Shown: positions 44,458-53,838, counted from the first letter of the stretch. The stretch: 64,000 nt of DNA from JACQFK01 sp964619955 (GCA_964619955.1 CAZUJF010000004.1:124001-188000), one strand, 5' to 3'. Made by a program: numbers and translations. The notes: a model not told the origin generated them from the letters alone.

Positions 44458-44476
44458 GACGTCGTCTGGGTCGTGG
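44458..44476 (+). repeat. 19-bp direct repeat, right copy
   Basis: Identical to 43104-43122. Translated in the same frame it gives Asp-Val-Val-Trp-Val-Val, as at the end of the membrane-anchored protein, so it may be the remnant 3' end of a paralogue. Confidence 0.9.
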
Positions 44477-44514
44477 AACGCAGGGGACCCGCTTGCAATC
44501 GACGGCTGGAGGCC

Positions 44515-45426
44515 TTACTGCCGCTCCGGAGAACTCCCCGCCCGCTTGTTCAGCACCAGCATCAGCGTGCCGCCCAGGCGGTCCATCGGCCAGGTGCCCA
44601 TCCAGTCCTCCTCCACGCGGGCGAGGCGGCGCGCGATGCGTCGCAGCGCGGGACGCAGCCCGGGATCGCCCAGCCAGGGACTCGGCAGCAGGTTCGTGAT
44701 CGAGTGGATGCCGTAGCTATGGACCGTCTCGAGGCCCAGGCTCCGGCAGCTCCGGCGCAGCTCGCGCGGTGAAAAACAGCGCAGGGGCAGATGCTCCACG
44801 GTCCCGTCGAGGCGCGTATACGGATAGTCGATGACGATGCCGCCGCTCCACGAGCGGGTCAGATTCGACAGCGCCTCCCCCACGCCCTGCTCATACCCCA
44901 AGGGTCCTCCCGCCAGGCTGTCCAGCAGCGCCCAGATCAGGTCCAGATTCCAGCGCTGCTCCACCTCGACGACGAGCGAGCCGCCGGGCCGGAGCACCCG
45001 GGTCATCTCCCTCAGAGCCCGGGAATAGTCGTCGATGAAACTCAGCGTGCTGCCGCAGCAGTTGACCAAGTCGAACGTGGCGTCGGGAAACGGAAGCCCC
45101 CGGGCATCCGCGATCCCCAGCCGGCACGGGAGCCCCGCCTGCCCAAGCTTCCCGCGGGTGCAGTTCAGCAGGTCGGCGGCGATGTCCACCCCCGTCGTCG
45201 ACCAGCCGAGCGACTCCAGCAGCAGGGTCTGGAACCCCGTGCCGCAGCCGACGTCCAGAGCCCGCCGGCCGCCCCCCGCCGGGAAATGCCGGCGCAGCAC
45301 CTGCTCGATCTGCCGCAGGATGTGGGAGTAGAGCTCGTCGTCGAGCCGGTCGTACTCCGACGCCATCCGGTTGAAAAGCCCCGCCACGCGGTTCCGGGAG
45401 AACTTCGGGGCTTCGAGGGGGCTCAT
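44515..45426 (-). CDS. Class I SAM-dependent methyltransferase
   Basis: 303 residues. SAM motif I ALDVGCGTGFQTLLLESLGW, acidic loop TTGVDIAADLL, motif DLVNCCGSTLSFIDDYSRAL and post-motif EMTRVLRPGGSLVVEVE match the Methyltransf_11/25 type. The N-terminal NRVAGLFNRMASEYDRLDDE resembles UbiE-like or lipid/quinone methyltransferases. Substrate unknown. Confidence 0.85.
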   Translation of the reverse strand: MSPLEAPKFSRNRVAGLFNRMASEYDRLDDELYSHILRQIEQVLRRHFPAGGGRRALDVGCGTGFQTLLLESLGWSTTGVDIAADLLNCTRGKLGQAGLPCRLGIADARGLPFPDATFDLVNCCGSTLSFIDDYSRALREMTRVLRPGGSLVVEVEQRWNLDLIWALLDSLAGGPLGYEQGVGEALSNLTRSWSGGIVIDYPYTRLDGTVEHLPLRCFSPRELRRSCRSLGLETVHSYGIHSITNLLPSPWLGDPGLRPALRRIARRLARVEEDWMGTWPMDRLGGTLMLVLNKRAGSSPERQ

Positions 45427-45487
45427 GGCGGTCCCGCAAAGGGTAGCGATGCGGAACCGCGCGGTCGACCCCTATTCCGTCCCGGGC

Positions 45488-48400
45488 TCAGCGCGCCACT
45501 TCGACGGTGATGGCCGCCGTGACCGCGGTCGCGCCGTGGCCCGGGCTGCTCATCACGATGCGCTGCAAGGGGGCCTTATGGGTCACCGGGATCGTGATCA
45601 GGCGGATCTGGTGTTCCCGCACCACGCCCTCCACGCGTTTCGAACCCGGGACCTCCAGCGTCGACGCGAAGTAGTCCACGAAATGCACGCCGTTCATGAG
45701 TTCGACCGTCTCCGTCGCGCCGCCCTCGAAACGGAGCTGCAGCGTGAGGATCGCCGGCCCCTCGAAGGCCTTGCCCGCGCCCCAGCCCGCCACGCCGCCG
45801 AGCAGGTGCAGCGCCTTCACCGGCACGCCGACCTTGATCTCGACCCGGTCGGGATAACTCCGCGCGACCTCCTTCCCCCCGCCGCCGCGAAGCACGATCA
45901 GGTTCCCGCCCAGCGCGCTTCTTGCGGGATCGACCACGTTGAAGGGGATTCCCGCCGCCTGCACCATCCCGAAGGCGCTGAATTTGACGGTGTCGTTCAG
46001 CGCCTCCGCCGAGGCGAAGAGCCCGCGGCGCGTGTCCGCCGTGAAGACCCCCGACAGATCCAGCACGCGATACCGGTCGGCCCCCTCGCAAAGGAAGGCC
46101 AGCAGATCGCGGAGCGCGTCGGCGCCCAGCGACTCCAGCCCCTCGGGCATGAGGGACAACGACGACTTCCTTGCGGCGTCGATGCTCGCCTTGGGGATCT
46201 CGAGGATGCCGGTCGCCGTCTTGAGCGTCACCTGCGCGTCGTTCTCCTGGGCCAGCAGGCCCGAGAACACGGCCCCGTCCTTCGTCCGCACGTTCCAGGC
46301 CTCGTAGCCGGCGTCCACCGCGCGGTTGGGGTCGAGAATGCTCGTGAGCAGGGATTCCGGACCGTGGGCGCCCATGCCGGTCAGCACGGGGCCGACCGGC
46401 TGGCCCAGATCGTTGAACCGATGGCAGGCCGCGCAGGTCTTGAGAAAGGCCTCCCGCCCGGCGGCCGGATTCCCCGGCTTCAACACCTGCGGCAGCAGGC
46501 CCGCGATCAGGCTGTCCTTGTTCGTCGGCGGCTTCCGGATGGAGTCCAGCAGCTTCACGGCGCGCGACGCCAGATCCTTCTCGGGGTGGGTGCGCAGGCG
46601 GTACACGTTGTTGGGGCCGAGGTCGGAGAGCGGCAGCGTCCGGGCTTCGACGGCCTCCAGCACGGCCTGCACCCCCTCGCGGCGGGACAGGAGCAGGCCC
46701 AGCGCGACGTCCTGGGCGGAAGTGTCCAGCTTTGGAAGCGCCGTGATGACGAACGCGGCGACCTTGGGATCGCCGGTCGCGCCCAGGGCGGCGATCACAT
46801 GCCGCTTCAGGGCCGGGGAACCCGGCCCGAGCAGCAGCTTTCCGAGCGCGGGCAGGATGCCGGCATCCGCCTGCCGGGCCCCCAGGAGCGCCGTGGCGGC
46901 CTCCATGCGCACGGCGTCGGGCAGGGCCGAGTTCTCGACCCGGGACAGGGACTCGAGGATGCGCGCCGCCACCTCCGCCTTGAGGCTGCCGCCCCAGGCC
47001 GCGGCGACGGGGAGCGCCGCCATCGACACCCGGGCGTTCCCGGACCCGAGCAGCGCACGCAGGGCCGCCTGGAGCTCCGCGGAATCCGGGGGAACGGAGG
47101 TCAGGGATGCGGCGGCCGTCAGCACGACGGCCTTGAGTTCGTCCGCGCGCGAGGCGGCGGCGGCGGCGAGCAGGCCGGCGAACGGCGCCGCCTCGCCGCG
47201 CTCGGCGGCCCGCCGGGCCAGCGCCGTCAGGAAGGGCTGATGGGCGGGCGTCGGCTCGCCCCGGAGCGCCTCCAGGAGCACGAGGGCGGGATCGGCCGCC
47301 GCGGCGGCCACGGCCGCCGTGCGGGTCCAGTCGTCCTCCAGCGAGGGATAGAGCGCGAGGAGCTTCGCGGCGGTGGCCGGAGTACCGCGCGTGCGGGCCA
47401 GCGCCCGGAGGACGGCCAGGCGGGCGCGCGGGTCGGGATCCTGGAGCCCCGCCGCCAGTTCCGAAGCGACCGCCTCCGCGCCTCCGGCCTCGGCGATCAG
47501 CGCCGCGGTCTTCCTGATTTCGGCGACGGGCGACGCCAGGGCCGCACGCAGGAGTTCCGGCGTCACCGTCCCGTGCCGATGCAGGGCCCAGAGCGCGGCC
47601 CCGCGGGCCGGCGCCGGCGCGGAAGCCGCGCCGGCGGACAGCGCCGGGGCGTTCCCGGCTTCGGGCTTCGCCGCCAGGAGGCGCAGGGCGTTCGCCCGCA
47701 CCACGTCGTTGGGATGCGCGAGCGCGGCCGCGAGCGCCGGAACCGACGCTTTCGAGAGGTCCGGAACCTCGAATTTCTTCGCCTCCTTGTGCTGGATCCG
47801 GTAGATGCGGCCGAAGTAGTGGTCTCGATCGGGCCGGATGGACGCGCCGGCGCGGCTGTGTTTGGGGCCCCGGGTGTCGCTGTGGGCGATGACCGCGCAG
47901 TAAAGATCCACCACGTACATCGCGCCGTCGGGGCCGCCCGTCACGTCGATGGGCCGGAACCAGTAGTCGCGGGACCGGAGGAATTCGGCGTTCGGGCGCA
48001 CCATGTCGCCGGTGTAGGTGGGGCCGGCCGGACGCGGAACCTCGTGATGCAGGACGTTCAGGATGGGCTCCGTCACGAACGCGGATCTCGACCAGGCTTC
48101 GGGCCACGCGCCGCCCTCGTACACGAGGGCCCCGCAGGCGGCGCTGTAGCCGCCGACCACGTCGATCTGCATGAGCGGCGTGCGGTCCGGCATCTTCGGG
48201 ACGACGACCTTGCGGCCGTCGACGACGGAATGCGCCCCGAACAGCGTCTTGAGGCGTCCGGCCGCGAGGGTCCACTCGGGAATCACGACGTGCTGCAGCG
48301 GGCTGCCGCTCGTCGCCTGTCCGAAGAAAAGCTCGAAGTCGCCGGTCACGTGCGCGCCGAACCCGTTGCCTCCCTTCGACGAGACCTGTTCCAGCGCGGA

Positions 48401-49753
48401 CCCGTCGGGCCTGAAACGGAACATCCCGCTCGAGGCGCGCCCCAGGCTCCTCCCGCCGTCGGGCGTCCTGATCTCCTCGTTGCCGCCCATGGACGCGTAG
48501 ATCCAGCCGTCCGGTCCCGGGATCAGGTGGTTGGCGACGAAATGGGAGTCCCCGGGCTTGAACCCGGTGAGGAGGCGGACCGCGACGTCCGCCTTGTCGT
48601 CGCCGTTCGTGTCGCGCAACCAGACCAGGTCGGGCTGGTGCAGCGCGAGGACCCCGTCGCCGTAAAAACAGAATCCGGTTACGAGTTCCAGGCCTTCGTA
48701 AAAGACCGATTTCCGGTCCATGCGGCCGTCGCCGTCGGAATCCACAAGGATGCTGATGCGGTCGAGCGCGGGCCGGTCGTAGGTGCCGGGGGTGAGGGTG
48801 CCGGTCTCCTTCCACGCCTCGGCCACCGCGGGACGCCGTCCGTTGGGATACTCGGGCGTCTCGGCGACCCAGAGGCGGCCGCGGGCGTCCCACTGGATCG
48901 CGATCGGCTTGTTGATGAGAGGCTCGCTCGCCACCACGCCGACCGTGAACTCGGGATGCACGTCCATCTGCTTCACGGTGTCCTCGGGTTTCGAGGGACC
49001 GCCTTCGGGGTAGCGGAGGGAGGCGAGTTCCTCCGGAGTGCAGAGGGCGTCGAGGTCGGCGCGCCGCGCGGCCCAGCGGAGTCCGCGCAGGGCGAAGACG
49101 CGGAGGCTCGCGTGCCGGAGCGGATCGGCCCCGCCCTGGATCTGGACGACGGCCCGGTGCGCCCGCCCCTCGAAGGCCCACATCTGCGGCTGAAGATCGT
49201 AGATGTTGGCGCGGTCGGGCTGTTCGCGCCGTTCGCCGCGGGCCCCCAGGACCTTGGGGGTGAACGCCGAGCCCGTGACCTGGATCGTGTCGGCCAGGTC
49301 GAGATCGTAGGCGGTGAGGTCGTTCACATCGAAGGCCCAGGCATCGCGGACGATGGGGTGCAAGCCGGTCGCGACGTAGAGCATCATCAGGCTGCTGAAG
49401 GACCGGCTCTTGGACGACCAGGCGCCGCCGGCGAGCGGCGTCCACCAGTCCGGCGTTCCGGCCGCGACGGCTCCGCCGAGCAGCACGAGTCCGCCGCCGC
49501 GCGCCGTGAAGGCCTCCAAGGCGCCGCGGGCGTCGGAAGGCAGCGGCGTGAATCCGCTGCGGTGCAGCAGCAGGACATCGAGATCCTTCAGGCCGGCGGC
49601 CTCCACGGCTGCTTCACGGACGCTCACGCCCCGGCTTTTCAGGAGGGACAGCGCGTCCGCCGCGACCGTGGGGACGTCCGAATGGATGCCCACGCGGAGC
49701 GGCGCCTCTTGGACCGCCCCGCAAAGAAGGAGGATGCAACTCGCAAGGTTCAT
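45488..49753 (-). CDS. Giant secreted ThuA / propeller / HEAT / c-type cytochrome protein (PVC type)
   Basis: 1421 residues from the ATG at 49753. An N-terminal export signal is followed by a ThuA-like fold (about 20-260), a sugar-dehydrogenase-like beta-propeller (about 280-650; IQWDARGRLWVAETPEYPNG, LVDSDGDGRMDRKSVFYEG), HEAT-like repeats (about 660-1080) and one c-type haem site CAACH near residue 1105. The final 230 residues look like a carbohydrate-binding beta domain. This architecture is typical of Planctomycetes and relatives, where many paralogues are thought to oxidise polysaccharide-derived substrates. A sugar-responsive operator-like palindrome lies upstream. Confidence 0.9.
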   Translation of the reverse strand: MNLASCILLLCGAVQEAPLRVGIHSDVPTVAADALSLLKSRGVSVREAAVEAAGLKDLDVLLLHRSGFTPLPSDARGALEAFTARGGGLVLLGGAVAAGTPDWWTPLAGGAWSSKSRSFSSLMMLYVATGLHPIVRDAWAFDVNDLTAYDLDLADTIQVTGSAFTPKVLGARGERREQPDRANIYDLQPQMWAFEGRAHRAVVQIQGGADPLRHASLRVFALRGLRWAARRADLDALCTPEELASLRYPEGGPSKPEDTVKQMDVHPEFTVGVVASEPLINKPIAIQWDARGRLWVAETPEYPNGRRPAVAEAWKETGTLTPGTYDRPALDRISILVDSDGDGRMDRKSVFYEGLELVTGFCFYGDGVLALHQPDLVWLRDTNGDDKADVAVRLLTGFKPGDSHFVANHLIPGPDGWIYASMGGNEEIRTPDGGRSLGRASSGMFRFRPDGSALEQVSSKGGNGFGAHVTGDFELFFGQATSGSPLQHVVIPEWTLAAGRLKTLFGAHSVVDGRKVVVPKMPDRTPLMQIDVVGGYSAACGALVYEGGAWPEAWSRSAFVTEPILNVLHHEVPRPAGPTYTGDMVRPNAEFLRSRDYWFRPIDVTGGPDGAMYVVDLYCAVIAHSDTRGPKHSRAGASIRPDRDHYFGRIYRIQHKEAKKFEVPDLSKASVPALAAALAHPNDVVRANALRLLAAKPEAGNAPALSAGAASAPAPARGAALWALHRHGTVTPELLRAALASPVAEIRKTAALIAEAGGAEAVASELAAGLQDPDPRARLAVLRALARTRGTPATAAKLLALYPSLEDDWTRTAAVAAAAADPALVLLEALRGEPTPAHQPFLTALARRAAERGEAAPFAGLLAAAAASRADELKAVVLTAAASLTSVPPDSAELQAALRALLGSGNARVSMAALPVAAAWGGSLKAEVAARILESLSRVENSALPDAVRMEAATALLGARQADAGILPALGKLLLGPGSPALKRHVIAALGATGDPKVAAFVITALPKLDTSAQDVALGLLLSRREGVQAVLEAVEARTLPLSDLGPNNVYRLRTHPEKDLASRAVKLLDSIRKPPTNKDSLIAGLLPQVLKPGNPAAGREAFLKTCAACHRFNDLGQPVGPVLTGMGAHGPESLLTSILDPNRAVDAGYEAWNVRTKDGAVFSGLLAQENDAQVTLKTATGILEIPKASIDAARKSSLSLMPEGLESLGADALRDLLAFLCEGADRYRVLDLSGVFTADTRRGLFASAEALNDTVKFSAFGMVQAAGIPFNVVDPARSALGGNLIVLRGGGGKEVARSYPDRVEIKVGVPVKALHLLGGVAGWGAGKAFEGPAILTLQLRFEGGATETVELMNGVHFVDYFASTLEVPGSKRVEGVVREHQIRLITIPVTHKAPLQRIVMSSPGHGATAVTAAITVEVAR

Positions 49754-49869
49754 ACCCGATTCCCCATCACTGGGAGGGTTCCAGAGCACCTCGCATGCCA
49801 GAGGTGCGCTTACATGAGCTTGAAGGTCAGCGACTTACACGCCAGATTAATTTCACCTCAGGCGTAAGC

Positions 49870-49883
49870 TGTAACCGGTTACA
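49870..49883. promoter_or_regulatory. Perfect palindrome TGTAACCGGTTACA, operator-like
   Basis: 14-bp perfect palindrome with central CG, the form of LacI-family operators. A further half-site CTGTAACC lies at 49889-49896. It sits between two divergent genes (49753 minus and 49926 plus) and may control both. No regulator gene is in the window. Confidence 0.65.
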
Positions 49884-49925
49884 CTCAACTGTAACCTATT
49901 GGCCGCTTTTCGCCGGGATCGCCTC

Positions 49926-50771
49926 ATGAGCGGACGCCTCTATCTGGGAACGACGTCCTGGAGCTGGACGGACTGGATCAAGTCCGGCTTCTACCCGGCA
50001 GGCTCGAAGCCGGGGGATTTCCTCGCCCACTACGCCCGCGTCTTCGACACCGTCGAAATCGACAGCACCTTCTACTCGATCCCGTCGCAGAAACTCTGCC
50101 TCCGCTGGCGGACGGTCACGCCGGACGACTTCTGGTTCTCCGCCAAGGTCCCGAAACGGTTCACGAGCGAGAAAGCCCTCGAGGGCTGCGCCCCGGAATG
50201 GGCGCTCTTCACGAAGTCCATGGCCGAACTGGGGCCCAAGCTCCGCTTCCTCGTCCTCCAGTTCGGCTACTTCAACCTGCAATCGCAGATCCCCTCCCTC
50301 GAAACCTTCCTCGAACGTCTGAAGCGCTTCCTCGACGAGTGCCCCGCCCCCTGCCCGCTCGCGCTGGAAACCCGCAACCCGAAATGGCTGCAGCCGGCGC
50401 TCTTCGACTTCCTGCGCGAACGGAAGATCAGCCTCGTCCTGGCGGACCAGAAATGGATGCCGAAGCCGAAGGCCCTCGTCGAAACCCACGGCGCGGCGCT
50501 GCTCACGGGATCGACGGCCTACGTCCGCCTCATCGGGGACCGCGAGCAGCACGACCAGGTCACCGAGGGGGTCGACCGCCTCGTCATCGACCGCTCGGAG
50601 GAACTGAAAGCGATCACCGAGGTGGCGGCGGGCTTCCTGGAGAAGGAGCTCCAGGTCGTCATCTACGCGAACAACCGCTACGAGGGGAACGGTCCCACGA
50701 CCGTGCAGCGCCTCGCCGCGCTCCTCGAGGGCCGCGGCCACAGGGTCTGGCGCCGCGCCCACGAAGGCTAA
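49926..50771 (+). CDS. DUF72 (YecE-like) protein
   Basis: 281 residues from the ATG at 49926. LYLGTTSWSWTDWIKSGFYP, VFDTVEIDSTFYSIPS, FSAKVPKRFTSEKALEG, LALETRNPKWLQPALFDFL and AYVRLIGDRE follow the DUF72 TIM-barrel pattern. Function of the family is unknown. It overlaps the convergent kinase gene by four bases. Confidence 0.92.
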   Translation: MSGRLYLGTTSWSWTDWIKSGFYPAGSKPGDFLAHYARVFDTVEIDSTFYSIPSQKLCLRWRTVTPDDFWFSAKVPKRFTSEKALEGCAPEWALFTKSMAELGPKLRFLVLQFGYFNLQSQIPSLETFLERLKRFLDECPAPCPLALETRNPKWLQPALFDFLRERKISLVLADQKWMPKPKALVETHGAALLTGSTAYVRLIGDREQHDQVTEGVDRLVIDRSEELKAITEVAAGFLEKELQVVIYANNRYEGNGPTTVQRLAALLEGRGHRVWRRAHEG

Positions 50772-52435
50772 GGGGCCGGCTCTTCGCCGCCGAACAAGCC
50801 CTTGAGCTTCCCCCACACGCTCCGCGAGCGCGCGCCGCGCGGCTCCTCGTTGAGCGGCTCCCCGGCGAGAAAATGATTGATGTCCTCCGCCAGCGCCTTG
50901 GCGGACGGATAGCGCTTCGACTTCTCGCGCGCCATCGCCTTCTGGATGATGGCGACCACGTCCTCGGGCAGCCCCGGCACGTACATCGTGACGGGCTCCG
51001 GCGCCTCCTTGGGCAGCAGCGCGAGGACCTCGTCCGGCGTCTTGCCCGTGTAGGGGCAGTAGCCGCTGACCATCTCGTAAAGCACCGCGCCCAGCGAAAA
51101 CACGTCGCTCAGGTTGTCGACCTGCTCCATGTCGCCGATCGCCTGCTCGGGGGGCATGTAATACGGCGTGCCCATGATCACGCCCTTCACGTAGGCGCTG
51201 TCGCCGATCTGCGTGATCTTCGCGAGGCCGAAGTCCATGAGCCAGGGCTTGGCGCTCTTGTCGATGATGATGTTGGCGGGCTTGATGTCGCGGTGATAGA
51301 CGCCGAGGCCGTGGGCGAAATCGACCGCGAGCGTCAGGTCCCGGATGAGTTCCAGCGCCTTCCTCAGCGGCATGCCCTTGCCGCGCACGATGCGCGCGGT
51401 TTCGCGGCGCTCCTCGGGCTGGAAGCGGTCCTTGTCGGAGATGAACGTCGTCTGGAAGGCGCGCTCGTCGATGCCCTCGCGCACGACGCCGTCGAGCGTG
51501 ACGCCCTCGATGTACTGCATCGTGTAGTAGAAATGGTTGTCCACGGTGCCGAAGTCCAGGATGGGCACGATGTTCGGGTGCCGCAGGTCGGCGTGCGCGC
51601 GCGTCTCGTTGTAGAAGCGCTTCACGTCCTCGACGTCGCCGAAGGGCGTCTTGACCCCGGCGGCGGTGTCGCTTTCGTGCGGCAGGATCTTGAGGGCGAG
51701 GGCCTTGTTGAGGTCCTGCTGCCAGGCCTTGTAGACGATGCCCGCGCCGCCGCGGCCGATCTCCTTGATGAGGATGTATTTCCCGAAGCGCTTGGAGGGT
51801 TCGGCGGCGGCCAGGCGGACCTCGTCGGGCAGCTCGACGTCCTGCTCCTTGGAGGCCGTGTCGAGGGCCTCCTTCACCGCGCTCGCCATCTTGGCGAAGA
51901 GGAAGGGTACGCCGGCCCCGCAGGAGGCGCAGGTGTATTCGTCCTCCCCGCCGGGGGTGCTGGGCAGCTGGATGGCCGCGCCGCAGTCCGGGCACGCGTA
52001 GAGCTGGAGGTTCTGCAGCTGGAGCGCGGTCTCGAGGGCGTCCTTGTGGACGTAGTTGCGCCGCAGCAGGATCTCGCCCAGCAGGGGGACGGGCTGGATG
52101 CCGAGTTCGGCCATGCGCCCCTGGAGGCGGAGGCACTCGTTGACCTGGTACTCGGTGGCGAGGCCGCGGGCGACGAGGGTGCGTCCGAGCAGCAGGCTGC
52201 GGCGGTTGGGCACGGAGGCCCCGTCGGGGGAGGCCTCGAAGGCCTTCTTCTGGATCTCGACGAGGCGTTCGACGTCCTCGTGCCGCAGGTAGCCGCGCGA
52301 GACCATGATGGAGCCGATGGATTTGGAGGGGTTCCGCTCCTGGCTCTGCAGGCAGTCGAAGAGCTGTTCGCGGGTGATCAGACCTTCACGGAGCGCGATC
52401 TTTCCGAGGAGCAGATCGACGCGGGAGGAGGACAT
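50768..52435 (-). CDS. Ser/Thr protein kinase with tandem MshEN-like domains and a zinc ribbon
   Basis: 555 residues. Four L-G-x-I-L-x-x-x-G-x-I-T/V-x-E-x-L units (about 8-32, 39-62, 81-105, 118-141) resemble two MshEN domains. A zinc ribbon follows (Cys148, 151, 169, 172). The kinase domain is complete: GRGGAG loop (227-232), Lys249, HRDIKPAN (381-388), DFG (401-403) and MPPEQ in place of APE. The C-terminus (VWGKLKGLFGGEEPAP) is not membrane-spanning, so the protein is cytosolic. An N-terminal MshEN module could bind cyclic di-GMP; this is inference. Confidence 0.9.
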   Translation of the reverse strand: MSSSRVDLLLGKIALREGLITREQLFDCLQSQERNPSKSIGSIMVSRGYLRHEDVERLVEIQKKAFEASPDGASVPNRRSLLLGRTLVARGLATEYQVNECLRLQGRMAELGIQPVPLLGEILLRRNYVHKDALETALQLQNLQLYACPDCGAAIQLPSTPGGEDEYTCASCGAGVPFLFAKMASAVKEALDTASKEQDVELPDEVRLAAAEPSKRFGKYILIKEIGRGGAGIVYKAWQQDLNKALALKILPHESDTAAGVKTPFGDVEDVKRFYNETRAHADLRHPNIVPILDFGTVDNHFYYTMQYIEGVTLDGVVREGIDERAFQTTFISDKDRFQPEERRETARIVRGKGMPLRKALELIRDLTLAVDFAHGLGVYHRDIKPANIIIDKSAKPWLMDFGLAKITQIGDSAYVKGVIMGTPYYMPPEQAIGDMEQVDNLSDVFSLGAVLYEMVSGYCPYTGKTPDEVLALLPKEAPEPVTMYVPGLPEDVVAIIQKAMAREKSKRYPSAKALAEDINHFLAGEPLNEEPRGARSRSVWGKLKGLFGGEEPAP

Positions 52436-52444
52436 CGCTGAGGG

Positions 52445-52450
52445 ATTATA
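52445..52450 (-). promoter_or_regulatory. -10 box of the MshEN kinase gene
   Basis: Minus strand TATAAT (52450-52445), nine bases before the ATG at 52435; the -35 region is weak (TGGCCC). Framed by CTGAGG/CCTCAG inverted arms. Confidence 0.55.
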
Positions 52451-52537
52451 ACCTCAGGACTTCCTCCGGGCCAGCCCGTCCCGCCACTTCACCCCGTCGT
52501 CGCGGACCTCGTCGACGAGCCTCGACTCGGGGAGGTC

Positions 52538-53803
52538 CTACCCCTTGAAGGCGTGGACCGCCTTCAGCGTCCGGTCGATGTCCCCGCGCGTGTGCGCGTA
52601 GCTGACGAACCAGGCCTCGAACTGCGACGGCGCCAGCGCCACGCCGTGCGCCCGCATGTGCCGGTGGAAACGCCCGAAGCGCTTCACGTCCGCCTTCGCC
52701 GCCGACGGCCAGTCCGTCACCGGCTTCGCGGTGAAAAACGGCGTCAGCATGGACCCCATCCGGTTCACCGTCACGCCGCGAAAGCCGGCTTCCAGCTGCG
52801 CCGCGAGATCCTCGAGATTCGCGTAGATCGAAGGGTCCTCCCTCAGGACCCGGAGCTGCGCCAGCCCCGCCGCCACCGCGAGCGGATTCCCCGACAGCGT
52901 CCCCGCCTGATACACGGGGCCTTCCGGCGACACCAGATCCATGATGTCCCGCCGTCCGCCGTACGCCGCCGCGGGCAGCCCGCCGCCGATGATCTTGCCG
53001 AGCACCGTCAGATCGGGCGTCACGCCGAAAATCGCCTGCGCGCCGCCGTAACACAGGCGGAAGCCCGTGATGACCTCGTCGAAGATCAGCAGCACGCCGT
53101 GCTTCGTGCAGAGCTCGCGGATCCCCTCCAGGAATCCCGGCGCGGGCGGGACCACGCCCATGTTCCCCGCCACCGGCTCCAAGATCAGACACGCGATCTC
53201 CCGGTGGCGTTTCTTCAGGAAGACCCGGACCGCCTCCAGGTCGTTGTACGGCAGCACGTGCGTGTGTTTCGCGAAGTCCGCCGGCACGCCGGGGCTCGTC
53301 GGGACCCCGAACGTCGCCAGCCCCGACCCCGCCTGCACCAGCATCCCGTCGCTGTGTCCGTGATAACAGCCCTCGAATTTGACGACGCCGTCGCGCTTCG
53401 TGAAGCCGCGGGCCACCCGGAGCGCGCTCATCACCGCCTCGGTCCCGCTGGAAACCAGGCGCACCTTCTCCATCGAGGGGATCGCAGCCCGCAGCGCTTC
53501 CGCGAGCTCGACTTCCGCGAGGGTGGGGGCCCCGAAGGACGTCCCCTTCGCCGCGGCGCGCGCCACCGCGTCCAGCACCGCCTTCGGCGCGTGCCCCAGG
53601 ATCAGCGGGCCCCACGACCCGACGTAGTCGATGTACTCGTGGCCGTCCAGGTCGCGGATCCGCGCGCCCTTCGCCTCCGCGACGAAGAACGGCGAGCCGC
53701 CCACGGCGCGGAACGCGCGCACCGGGGAGTTGACCCCGCCGGGAATCACCTCGCGGGCCCGGGCAAACGCGGCCTCGTTGCGGGAATTGGGCTTCTTTCT
53801 CAC
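52538..53803 (-). CDS. hemL: Glutamate-1-semialdehyde 2,1-aminomutase HemL
   Basis: 421 residues from the GTG at 53803. Conserved blocks: PGGVNSPVRAFRAVGG, DYVGSWGPLILGHAP, LVSSGTEAVMSALRVARG, FEGCYHGHSDGMLVQAGSG, LIFDEVITGFR and VLGKIIGGGLPAAAYGG with the PLP Lys. It makes 5-aminolevulinate for haem, matching the cytochrome content. After the TAG the same frame stays open for 27 more codons. Confidence 0.96.
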   Translation of the reverse strand: MRKKPNSRNEAAFARAREVIPGGVNSPVRAFRAVGGSPFFVAEAKGARIRDLDGHEYIDYVGSWGPLILGHAPKAVLDAVARAAAKGTSFGAPTLAEVELAEALRAAIPSMEKVRLVSSGTEAVMSALRVARGFTKRDGVVKFEGCYHGHSDGMLVQAGSGLATFGVPTSPGVPADFAKHTHVLPYNDLEAVRVFLKKRHREIACLILEPVAGNMGVVPPAPGFLEGIRELCTKHGVLLIFDEVITGFRLCYGGAQAIFGVTPDLTVLGKIIGGGLPAAAYGGRRDIMDLVSPEGPVYQAGTLSGNPLAVAAGLAQLRVLREDPSIYANLEDLAAQLEAGFRGVTVNRMGSMLTPFFTAKPVTDWPSAAKADVKRFGRFHRHMRAHGVALAPSQFEAWFVSYAHTRGDIDRTLKAVHAFKG

Positions 53804-53810
53804 GTCCTCA

Positions 53811-53838
53811 AGTGTAGGGGCGGATGCGGTGCTGTCAA
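53811..53838 (-). promoter_or_regulatory. Promoter of hemL
   Basis: Minus strand TTGACA (53838-53833), 16 bases, TACACT (53816-53811). Seven bases to the GTG at 53803, so leaderless. Confidence 0.82.

Noticed and set aside
45371..49867. 1498-codon plus-strand ORF antisense to the giant cytochrome gene
   Set aside because: Composition is Arg/Gly/His-rich and motif-free; the minus frame has clear propeller, HEAT and CxxCH features.
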